Part shown: positions 24,912-32,515 of the stretch, piece by piece
Layout: every line of letters starts with the position of its first letter
Numbering within the stretch: position 1 is the stretch's first letter
DNA from: Falsiroseomonas selenitidurans
GTDB lineage: Bacteria > Pseudomonadota > Alphaproteobacteria > Acetobacterales > Acetobacteraceae
Direction of reading: 5' to 3'
Assembly: GCF_012103215.1 (NCBI RefSeq)
Contig: NZ_JAAVNE010000033.1
Location: forward strand, 1 to 59,259
DNA: 59,259 bases
Notes under the pieces: model-generated
The model's input: the letters and a program-made list of their open reading frames with translations, nothing else
Database searches by the model: none
Told to the model about the DNA's origin: nothing
Made by a program: the position numbers and the translations under genes

Positions 24912-27442
24912 TGCCGGCGCCGGATACGCTGGCGCGCTACCGGGCGAAGCGCGATTTCGCGCGCACGCCCGAGCCGCAGGGCGCCCCCGGCGCGGCACAG
25001 GACCGGCTGCGCTTCATCGTCCATCGCCACGACGCACGGCGCCTGCACTACGACCTGCGGCTGGAATGGGGCGGTGTGCTGAAATCCTGGGCCGTGACGC
25101 GCGGGCCCTCGCTGGACCCTGCCGACAAGCGCCTGGCCGTCGAGGTGGAGGACCATCCGCTGGACTACGGCGCCTTCGAGGGCACCATTCCCAAGCCGGA
25201 TTACGGCGGCGGCACCGTGCAGATCTTCGACCGCGGCGCCTGGGCGCCGCTGGACCCGGATGGCGTTGAGGCGGACCTGGCGAAGGGCGAGCTGAAATTC
25301 GTGCTCGCCGGGGAAAGGCTGAAGGGCGGCTTCGTGCTGGTGCGGATGAAGCCGCGCGGCGGCAAGGCGGAGACGCGGAACAACTGGCTGCTGATCAAGG
25401 AGAGGGACAGCATGGCGACGCCCGGCGCAGGCGATGCCGTGCTGCGCTCTGCCACCAGCGTCGCCAGTGGCCGCACCCTGGCGGAGATCGCCGCCGGCAA
25501 GCCCGCGGACAGGCCCGCCCCCAGACCGGCCGCCAGGCGCAAGGCGCCACCGAAGCCGGCGGCGCCGATGCCGGATTTCGTCGAGCCGCAGCTCTGCCGG
25601 CTGGTGGAAACCCCGCCGCGCGGCGAGGGCTGGCTGCACGAGATCAAGATCGACGGCTACCGCCTGCAACTGCGCATCGCCGGCGGCAGGGTGACGCTGC
25701 GCACTCGCAACGGGCTGGACTGGACCAGGCGCTTCCCGGCCATCGCCACGGCCGCCGCGGGGCTGCCCGATGCGCTGGTGGATGGCGAGGCGGCGGCGCT
25801 GGACGCGGCGGGGCAGCCGGATTTCCCGACGCTGCAGGCCGTGCTGGCCGGCGAGGCACGGGCGCCGCTGGTCTTCTACGCCTTCGACCTGCTGCATGAC
25901 GGCCTGCGCGACCTGCGCGGCCTGCCGCTGGAAGCGCGCAAGCTGGCGCTGCTCGCCCTGCTGCCGAAGCCTGGCCCCGTGCTGCGCTACCTGGAGCATT
26001 TCCCGGCCCCGGGCGAGGCGGTGCTGGCTTCCGCCTGCCAGCTGGCGATGGAGGGTATCGTCTCCAAGCGGCGCGACGCCCTCTATGCCTCCGGGCGCGG
26101 CGAGGCCTGGGTGAAGGCCAAGTGCCGCGGCCGGGACGAGGTGCTGGTCGGCGGCTTCAGCCGCGGCGCGCGTGGCGATGGCCTGGGCGCGCTGCTGGTC
26201 GGCGCCAGGCGGGCGGGGCGGCTGGTCTATCTCGGCCGCGTCGGCACCGGCTTCGGCGCGGTGCGCGCGGCGGGGCTGCTGCGCCGGCTGGAGGGGCTGG
26301 ACCGCCGGACCTCGCCCTTCATCGGCGCCCAGCCGGCGAAGACCAGCGACGTGGTGTGGGTGAAGCCGGTGCTGGTGGCGGAGGTGGCGCATGGCGGCTT
26401 CACGGAGGATGGGCTGCTGCGCCATGCCAGCTACCAGGGCCTGCGGGAGGACAAGCCCGCCGCCGAGGTGACGCCGCCGCCGGAACCCGCGCCCGCGCCG
26501 GAGGACCCGCCCGCGGCGCCCCGCCGGACCAGGCCCCGCGCCAAGGGGCCGCCGGGGATGAGCCACCCCGACCGTGTCCTGTGGCCGGCCACGGCGACCA
26601 CGCCCGCCGTCACCAAGGCGGACCTCGCCGCCTACTACCACCGGTATGCGGACCGCCTCCTGGCGCAGATCGCCGGCCGCCCGATTTCCCTGCTGCGGGC
26701 GCCGGATGGCATCGGCGGCGGGCTGTTCTTCCAGCGCCATGCGATGCGGGGCCAGTCGCCACTGATCGGCGCGGTGCCGGTGGAGGGCCAGGCCAGGCCC
26801 TATATGCGGGTGGACGATGCCGCCGGCCTGGCGGCGCTGGCGCAGGTCTCGGCGGTGGAGTTGCACCCCTGGGGGGCGCTGGCCGATGCGCCCGGCGTGC
26901 CGGACCGCCTCGTCTTCGACCTGGACCCGGCGGAGGGTCTCGGCTTCGACCGGGTGCTGGAAGGCGCGCTGGAACTGCGCCGGCGCCTGTCCGCGCTGGG
27001 CCTCGCGCCCTTCGCCCGCGTCACCGGCGGCAAGGGGCTGCATGTGGTGGTGAAGCTGGCGGCGCCGCGGCGCGGGCCGGCGCCGAACTGGCCCGACGCC
27101 AAGGGCTTCGCCCGGCTGGTCTGCGCGCTGATGGAGCGCGACGCGCCGGATCGTTACACCACCACGCTGGCCAGGAAGGCGCGCACCGGGCGCATCTTCC
27201 TGGACTATCTGCGCAACGACCGGCTTTCGACGGCGATCGCCGCCTGGTCGCCGCGCGCGCGGCCCGGCGCCCCGGTGGCGCGGCCGATCCCCTGGTCGGC
27301 GGTGAAGCCGGGCCTCGACCCCGCCGGCTGGAGGCTGCCGGCGCTGCTGGAAGGCCGCCTGCCGGCCGACCCCTGGGCGGGTTTCGAGGCCTCCGGCGCC
27401 TGCCTGCGGGACGCCATGGCGAAGCTGGCCCGGCAGGGATGA
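24911..27442 (+). CDS. ligD: Multifunctional NHEJ DNA ligase D (phosphoesterase-ligase-polymerase)
   Basis: 843 residues in the Pseudomonas-type order. The 3'-phosphoesterase domain (about 10-165) has FIVHRHDARRLHYDLRLEW and EGTIPKPDYGGG. The ATP-dependent ligase domain (about 215-515) has the nucleotidyl-Lys motif EIKIDGYR near residue 245, DALVDGEAAAL, and EGIVSKRRD. The LigD polymerase/primase domain (about 549-840) has SHPDRVLWP, the metal-binding FDLDPAEG and TGGKGLHVVV. ATG 24911 overlaps the ku stop; a GTG three bases earlier is also possible. The 3' end overlaps the next gene by four bases (ATGA), which links repair and respiratory genes in one transcript. Confidence 0.95.
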   Translation: MPAPDTLARYRAKRDFARTPEPQGAPGAAQDRLRFIVHRHDARRLHYDLRLEWGGVLKSWAVTRGPSLDPADKRLAVEVEDHPLDYGAFEGTIPKPDYGGGTVQIFDRGAWAPLDPDGVEADLAKGELKFVLAGERLKGGFVLVRMKPRGGKAETRNNWLLIKERDSMATPGAGDAVLRSATSVASGRTLAEIAAGKPADRPAPRPAARRKAPPKPAAPMPDFVEPQLCRLVETPPRGEGWLHEIKIDGYRLQLRIAGGRVTLRTRNGLDWTRRFPAIATAAAGLPDALVDGEAAALDAAGQPDFPTLQAVLAGEARAPLVFYAFDLLHDGLRDLRGLPLEARKLALLALLPKPGPVLRYLEHFPAPGEAVLASACQLAMEGIVSKRRDALYASGRGEAWVKAKCRGRDEVLVGGFSRGARGDGLGALLVGARRAGRLVYLGRVGTGFGAVRAAGLLRRLEGLDRRTSPFIGAQPAKTSDVVWVKPVLVAEVAHGGFTEDGLLRHASYQGLREDKPAAEVTPPPEPAPAPEDPPAAPRRTRPRAKGPPGMSHPDRVLWPATATTPAVTKADLAAYYHRYADRLLAQIAGRPISLLRAPDGIGGGLFFQRHAMRGQSPLIGAVPVEGQARPYMRVDDAAGLAALAQVSAVELHPWGALADAPGVPDRLVFDLDPAEGLGFDRVLEGALELRRRLSALGLAPFARVTGGKGLHVVVKLAAPRRGPAPNWPDAKGFARLVCALMERDAPDRYTTTLARKARTGRIFLDYLRNDRLSTAIAAWSPRARPGAPVARPIPWSAVKPGLDPAGWRLPALLEGRLPADPWAGFEASGACLRDAMAKLARQG

Positions 27443-28032
27443 CCCAGCTTTTCCCGCCCGGTACCGATGCCCGGCTGCGCGGCCTGGCGCTGGTCGGCGC
27501 CGCGGTGCTGGTGCTTGCCGGCACCTTCGCCTTTGCCTGGGCGCGATCCGATGGCGCCTGGCGCCTCGGCGTGCCGGCGCCGCAGCCGATCCCGTTCAGC
27601 CATGCGATCCATGCCGGCGGACTCGGCCTGGATTGCCGCTTCTGCCATGCGGGGGTGGAGCGCGGGGCGGAGGCGGGGATGCCGACGGCGGAGACCTGCC
27701 TCGGCTGCCATGCGCAGGTGTGGAACGTCTCCGCCCAGTTGCAGCCGCTGCACACGGCGCTGGCGCTGGATGTCCCGGTGGCCTGGGCCTCGGTCCACCG
27801 GCTGCCGGGGCATGTGCGCTTCGCCCATGCCCCGCATCTCGGCGCCGGGCTGGATTGCGCCACCTGCCATGGCGCGGTCGCCAGCATGCCGCGCACGGTG
27901 AAGGCGGAAACGCTGTCCATGGGCTTCTGCCTGGACTGCCACCGCGAAGCCCAGCCCGCGCGGGCGGCGCGCCATGCCCACCAGGGCATCCCCATGCCAC
28001 CGCTGGCCGATTGCTCGACCTGCCATCGCTGA
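27439..28032 (+). CDS. actA: ActA-like pentaheme cytochrome c of alternative complex III
   Basis: 197 residues with one N-terminal membrane anchor (LALVGAAVLVLAGTFAFAWA) and five CXXCH heme sites: CRFCH, CLGCH, CATCH, CLDCH and CSTCH, the last at the very C-terminus. Additional His residues (FSHAIHAG, FAHAPHLG, RHAHQG) could be distal ligands. Five hemes and one anchor match ActA, the pentaheme subunit of the quinol:cytochrome c/oxidase reductase. It starts inside the ligD stop. In most known clusters actA directly precedes actB; here three oxidase genes lie between. Confidence 0.85.
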   Translation: MTQLFPPGTDARLRGLALVGAAVLVLAGTFAFAWARSDGAWRLGVPAPQPIPFSHAIHAGGLGLDCRFCHAGVERGAEAGMPTAETCLGCHAQVWNVSAQLQPLHTALALDVPVAWASVHRLPGHVRFAHAPHLGAGLDCATCHGAVASMPRTVKAETLSMGFCLDCHREAQPARAARHAHQGIPMPPLADCSTCHR

Positions 28033-28088
28033 GGATGGGAACCGCGTCGGGCACGTCGCGTTCAGCGCCGGGTTGCGGGGGATTGATC

Positions 28089-29066
28089 ATGCAGGGAGCC
28101 GGCCTTGCGCTGCTGCTGTTGTTGCTCGGCGCCTGCAGCGGCGTGCAGACGCCACTCGACCCGATGGGCGAACAGGCGGGGCGCATCGCGCTGATCAGCT
28201 GGGTGCTGTTCATCGGCGGCACGGTGATCTTCCTGCTGGTGATGGGCCTGCTGAGCTTCGCGCTGCTGGCCCCGGCGCGGGTGCGGGCGGCCATGGCCTC
28301 CCGCCGCTTCGTCATCGGTGGCGGCATCCTGTTCCCCGCGGTCACGCTGGTGGTGCTGCTGGCCTGGTCGCTCGGCATCTCCCGCGCCCTGGTGCTGCCG
28401 GGGGCGGAGGCGCCCCTGCGCATCGAGGTGATCGGCCGGCAATTCTGGTGGGAGGTGCGCTACCCCGATTCCGGGGAGGGCGCCGTGACCGCCAACGAGA
28501 TCCACCTTCCGGTGGGGCGGGAGGTGGAGCTGCACCTGTCCTCCGGCGATGTCATCCACAGCCTGTGGCTGCCGAACCTGCACGGCAAGATGGACATGAT
28601 CCCCGGCCGGGTGAACGTGCAGCGCCTGCGCGCCGATGGGCCCGCCGTGCTGCGCGGGCAATGCACCGAATTCTGCGGCGTGCAGCACAGCCTGATGGCG
28701 TTCTGGGCCGTGGCGGTGCCGGAGGCGGAATTCGAGGCCTGGCTGCTGCGCCAGCGCACCCCGGTGGCGCCGCCGGCGACGCCGGAACTGGCCCACGGCA
28801 TGGCGGTGTTCGGCGAGGCCGGCTGCGGCGCCTGCCACACGGTGCGCGGCACCGAGTGGCAGGGCAGGCTGGGGCCGGACCTGTCGCGCGTCGGCTCCCG
28901 CCTCTCGCTCGCGGCCGGGGTGCTGGACAATCATCGCGGCACGCTGGCCGGCTGGATCGCCGGCGCGCAGGACATCAAGCCCGGCAATGCCATGCCGGCC
29001 TATGGCCGGACGCTGGACGGACCGGAACTGCTCGCGCTCGCCGCCTGGCTGGAGTCCCTGAAGTGA
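28089..29066 (+). CDS. ctaC: Cytochrome c oxidase subunit II with fused heme c (caa3 type)
   Basis: 325 residues. Lipoprotein-type signal (LLLLLLGAC), two membrane helices (about 30-55 and 75-98), the QFWWEVRYPD motif, then the CuA site HSLWLPNLHGK ... GQCTEFCGVQHSLM (about residues 155-205) with the His, two Cys, His and Met ligands. A C-terminal cytochrome c domain follows with GCGACHTVRG (about 243-252) and the axial Met region GNAMPAYG. The fused heme makes this a caa3-type subunit II able to take electrons directly from ActE/ActA-like cytochromes. Its stop overlaps the GTG start of the next gene. Confidence 0.93.
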   Translation: MQGAGLALLLLLLGACSGVQTPLDPMGEQAGRIALISWVLFIGGTVIFLLVMGLLSFALLAPARVRAAMASRRFVIGGGILFPAVTLVVLLAWSLGISRALVLPGAEAPLRIEVIGRQFWWEVRYPDSGEGAVTANEIHLPVGREVELHLSSGDVIHSLWLPNLHGKMDMIPGRVNVQRLRADGPAVLRGQCTEFCGVQHSLMAFWAVAVPEAEFEAWLLRQRTPVAPPATPELAHGMAVFGEAGCGACHTVRGTEWQGRLGPDLSRVGSRLSLAAGVLDNHRGTLAGWIAGAQDIKPGNAMPAYGRTLDGPELLALAAWLESLK

Positions 29067-31591
29067 GCGTGACGCCGAACGCCCTGCCCCGCCCGGAAGG
29101 GGAGTTGGAGGCGCTGCGCGCCGTCTGGCGCCAGCCGCCGGGCTGGCGGGCCGTGAGCGAGGTGAACAACGGGCTGGTCGGGCCGCTGTTCGTCGCCACC
29201 GCGCTGCTGTTCTTCCTGCTCGCCGGGCTGCTGGGCCTGGTGATCCGCGCCCAGCTGGCCTTCCCCGGCCTGCAGATCGTCGATGCCGCCACCTACAACC
29301 AGGTCTTCACCATGCACGGCACGGTGATGATGTTCCTGTTCGCCGTGCCGGCGGTGGAAGCGGTGGCGGTGGCGCTGCTGCCGGCGATGCTGGGGGCGCG
29401 GGAGCTGCCGTTTCCGCGGCTCGGCGCCTTCTCCTTCCTGATCTACCTGGTGGGCGGGCTGATCTTCTACGCCGGCATCTTCTTCGGCATCGCCCCCGAT
29501 GGCGGCTGGTTCATGTACCCGCCGCTGACCGGCAAGGCCTACTCGCCCGGCATCAACACCGACATGTACCTGCTGGGCATCGGCTTCATCGAGATCAGCG
29601 CCATCGCCGGCGCCATCGAGCTGATCGTCGGCGTGCTGCGCTGCCGCGCGCCGGGCATGACGCTGGGGCGGATGCCGATCTATGGCTGGGCCATCCTGGT
29701 CTTCGGGACGATGGTGATCTTCGCCTTCCCCGCCGTCATCGTCGCCTCCACCCTGCTGGAGCTGGAACGCGCCTTCGACTGGCCCTTCTTCCTGCCGGAA
29801 CGCGGCGGCGACCCGCTGCTGTGGCAGCACCTGTTCTGGTTCTTCGGCCATCCGGAGGTCTACGTCATCTTCCTGCCGGCCGCCGGCATGGTCTCGATGA
29901 TCGTGCCGACCATGGCGCGCGCGAAGCTGGTCGGGCACGCGCTGGTGGTGGTGGCGCTGGTCGGCACCGGCTTCCTCAGCTTCGGGCTGTGGGTGCATCA
30001 CATGTACACCACGGGCATTCCGCCGCTGTCGCTGTCCTTCTTCGCCGCCGCGGGCTTCGCCGTCTCCATCCCCTCCGGCCTTCAGGTCTTCGCCTGGATC
30101 GCCACCTTCGCCAGCGCTCCGGGGCGCATCCGCTTCCACACGCCGGCGCTTTTCGTGCTGGGCTTCCTGTTCATCTTCACCATGGGCGGGCTGACCGGCG
30201 TCATGGTCTCCGTCACCCCCTTCGACTGGCAGGCGCACGACACCTACTTCGTGGTGGCGCATCTGCACTACGTGCTGATCGGCGGCATGGTCTTCCCGCT
30301 GTTCGCGGCGCTGTACTACTGGGCGCCCACGGTCGGCACCGCGCTGTCGGAACGGCTGGGCAGGACCGCCTTCTGGCTGCTGTTCCTCGGCACGAACCTG
30401 ACCTTCTTCCCCATGCACATCAGCGGCTTCCTCGGCATGCCGCGACGCATCTACACCTACCCCACCGGCTTCGGGCTGGAGCTGTGGAACCTGCTGTCCA
30501 GCCTGGGTGCGGCGATGTTCGCCGCCGGGGCGGCGGTGCTGCTGTTCGACGTGGCGAAGAACTTCCGCATGGGCAACCAGGAGGATCCGCAGCCCAACCC
30601 CTGGGATGCCGGCACGCTGGAATGGGTGAAGGGCCCGGCCTACGGGCTGCGCAGCATCCCCCTGGTGTCGGATCGCTACCCGCTCTGGTCCAACCCGGCC
30701 CTGAAGCGGGAGATCGAGGCCGGCGCGCATTTCCTGCCCTTCGCCGCAACCGGGCGGCGGGAGGCGCTGGTGACCAGCACGGCGGAGGCGACGCCGCTCT
30801 ACATCGCCTATGTCTCCGGCCCCGGCTGGTGGCATGTGCTGGCGGCGGTGGGCACCGCCTTCTTCTTCCTGTCGCTGGTCGCGCCGCTGCCGATCCCGGC
30901 GGTGCTGTTCGGGCTGCTGGCGCTGGTGGGCTTCATCGGCTGGCTCTGGACCGGATCGGACCACGGGCCGGTGGGGCCGGAGCGCGTGGATATCGGCGGC
31001 GGCATCGTGCTGCCGACCCATGCGACGGGGCCGGTCACCACCTCCTGGTGGGCCATGGTCTGCCTGATGCTGGTCAGCGGCACGGCCTATGCCTGCCTGC
31101 TCGGCAGCTATCTGTTCCTGTGGCTGGTGAATGGCGACGGCATGTGGCCCCCGCCGGGGCAGTGCGTGCCGGTGGCGGGCTGGGGGCTGGGGGCCTTGGT
31201 GCTGTATGGCGCGGCGGCGCTGGCCATGACCTGCGTCGGCCGGTGGCTGGGGGATGGAAGCGGCCGGGCGCACCGGCTGGCGCTGCTGGCCGCCATGGCG
31301 CTGCTGGTGGCCGGGCTGGCGGCGGATGGCTGGGCGCTGTGGCAGGGGCCGGTACGGCCGACGCTGCACGCCTATGGCGCCAGCGCCTGGGCGATCTTCG
31401 CCTGGCAGGGTTTCCACGGCGCGGTGGCGCTGCTGATGGGCGGCTACACCCTGGCGCGTAGCCTGACCGGCCGGCTCGGCGGGCAGCGCCGGCTGACGCT
31501 CGACAACACCCGGCTGTTCTGGCTGTACACCACGGGGCAGGGCAGCCTGGGCCTGCTGCTGCTGCATGGTTTCCCGAGGCTGCTCGGATGA
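29063..31591 (+). CDS. ctaD: Cytochrome c oxidase subunit I fused to a subunit III-like domain
   Basis: 842 residues from GTG 29063 (GTGA overlap with subunit II). Subunit I part (about 30-590): heme a His85 in MHGTVMMF, GHPEVY with the Glu and the His-Tyr cross-link (His263, Tyr267; A1-type proton channel marker), CuB ligands HH near 313-314, and heme ligands HLH at 400-402. The C-terminal part (about 600-842) adds about seven helices resembling subunit III (TTSWWAMVCLMLVSGTAYA, QGFHGAVALLMGGYTLA, LYTTGQGSLGLLLLH). Fused I/III subunits are known from Thermus-type caa3 oxidases. It reduces oxygen at the heme-copper centre and pumps protons. Confidence 0.93.
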   Translation: MSVTPNALPRPEGELEALRAVWRQPPGWRAVSEVNNGLVGPLFVATALLFFLLAGLLGLVIRAQLAFPGLQIVDAATYNQVFTMHGTVMMFLFAVPAVEAVAVALLPAMLGARELPFPRLGAFSFLIYLVGGLIFYAGIFFGIAPDGGWFMYPPLTGKAYSPGINTDMYLLGIGFIEISAIAGAIELIVGVLRCRAPGMTLGRMPIYGWAILVFGTMVIFAFPAVIVASTLLELERAFDWPFFLPERGGDPLLWQHLFWFFGHPEVYVIFLPAAGMVSMIVPTMARAKLVGHALVVVALVGTGFLSFGLWVHHMYTTGIPPLSLSFFAAAGFAVSIPSGLQVFAWIATFASAPGRIRFHTPALFVLGFLFIFTMGGLTGVMVSVTPFDWQAHDTYFVVAHLHYVLIGGMVFPLFAALYYWAPTVGTALSERLGRTAFWLLFLGTNLTFFPMHISGFLGMPRRIYTYPTGFGLELWNLLSSLGAAMFAAGAAVLLFDVAKNFRMGNQEDPQPNPWDAGTLEWVKGPAYGLRSIPLVSDRYPLWSNPALKREIEAGAHFLPFAATGRREALVTSTAEATPLYIAYVSGPGWWHVLAAVGTAFFFLSLVAPLPIPAVLFGLLALVGFIGWLWTGSDHGPVGPERVDIGGGIVLPTHATGPVTTSWWAMVCLMLVSGTAYACLLGSYLFLWLVNGDGMWPPPGQCVPVAGWGLGALVLYGAAALAMTCVGRWLGDGSGRAHRLALLAAMALLVAGLAADGWALWQGPVRPTLHAYGASAWAIFAWQGFHGAVALLMGGYTLARSLTGRLGGQRRLTLDNTRLFWLYTTGQGSLGLLLLHGFPRLLG

Positions 31592-31977
31592 GCCCCTTGC
31601 ACCCTGTCTCATCCCCCCGGCCGGCCTATGCCGTGCTGGCCAGCGCCGGCGGCCTGGTGCTGTGGGCGCTGCACTTTACCGCCCTCTACGCCATCAACGC
31701 CTTCGCCTGCGAACGTGGCTACGAGCAGGCGCTGCTGTTCGGCCTGCCCTGGGTGCCGACGATGGTTGGGCTGGCCACCATCGCCATCCTGCTGCCGCTC
31801 GGCCTGCTGCTGGGGTGGTCCCTGGCCGGCCTCGGCGGCCCGGTGGCGGAGGGTGGGGAGGCGGAGCCGCGCTTCACCCGCTGGTTCGCCGCCGCCGCCG
31901 CCGCCTATGCGCTGCTTGCCGTGCTGTTCCAGGCGGCGCCGGCGTTGCTGATGCCGGCCTGCGGGGTGGGCTACTGA
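31588..31977 (+). CDS. Small membrane protein linked to the caa3 oxidase
   Basis: 129 residues with three predicted membrane helices (YAVLASAGGLVLWALHFTALYAI, PTMVGLATIAILLPLGLLLG, WFAAAAAAYALLAVLFQAAP) and two Cys (FACERG, MPACGVG). It is translationally coupled (ATGA) to the oxidase subunit I/III gene, so it may act as an accessory or subunit IV-like protein. I do not recognise a named family. Its 3' end overlaps by seven bases the oppositely oriented cytochrome gene. Confidence 0.75.
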   Translation: MSPLHPVSSPRPAYAVLASAGGLVLWALHFTALYAINAFACERGYEQALLFGLPWVPTMVGLATIAILLPLGLLLGWSLAGLGGPVAEGGEAEPRFTRWFAAAAAAYALLAVLFQAAPALLMPACGVGY

Positions 31978-32438
31978 GGCGCCCCGGGCCGCAACTGGGG
32001 CCGCAGCCGGGGGCCGGGCAGGGTGCCGGCCTCGCCCGGTGCCAGCGGCTGGCCCGCCGGCACCGCCTGCGCCGCGCCCAGCGTGTAGAGATAGGCCGCG
32101 GCATCGCGCGCCTCCGCCTCGCCCAGGCCCAGATTGGGCATGGCGGAACCGGGGGAGGTCGCCTGCGGGTTGCGCAGGAAGGCCACCAGATGTTCCGGCG
32201 CGTTCGGCACGCGCCCGGCCAGCACGCCGCGGCGCGCCCATTCGATCAGCGGCGGCCCGACCCAGGACACGGCGCCGGGAATGCCGGGGATGACATGGCA
32301 GGCGCCGCAGCCATGGGCGGCGATCACCTGGGCGCCACGCGCCGCATCGCCGCCGGCGATGCGCAGCGCCGCGGGAGGCTCGGCCGCATCGCAGGCGCCG
32401 AGAAGCAGAAGGGTCAGGCCGGCGGCGCGCAGGATCAT
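31971..32438 (-). CDS. Monoheme cytochrome c lipoprotein encoded against the respiratory cluster
   Basis: 155 residues. Lipoprotein signal LTLLLLGAC (Cys near 16), then a class I cytochrome c domain: heme motif HGCGACHVIPGIPG (about 43-48) and the axial Met in PGSAMPNLGLGEAEA, followed by a Pro-rich tail. It would be anchored in the periplasm and could shuttle electrons between complex III and the oxidase. It is on the minus strand between the oxidase genes and actB, divergent from actB by 77 bases and convergent, with overlap, with the small membrane protein. Confidence 0.87.
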   Translation of the reverse strand: MILRAAGLTLLLLGACDAAEPPAALRIAGGDAARGAQVIAAHGCGACHVIPGIPGAVSWVGPPLIEWARRGVLAGRVPNAPEHLVAFLRNPQATSPGSAMPNLGLGEAEARDAAAYLYTLGAAQAVPAGQPLAPGEAGTLPGPRLRPQLRPGAPQ

Positions 32439-32515
32439 GCCCCTGGAACGCCGAAAGGCCCGACGTGGTTGCAGACCGGGGAACCATCGTGGCGCTGCGG
32501 CGTAGCCGCAACGGA

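Noticed and set aside
24644..27043. Long minus-strand open frame opposite ligD
   Set aside because: Gln/Arg/Gly-rich translation without any domain, fully inside a clearly coding plus-strand gene.
29000..31612. 870-codon minus-strand open frame opposite the oxidase gene
   Set aside because: Composition is typical of an antisense shadow; the opposite strand encodes all heme and copper ligands of subunit I.
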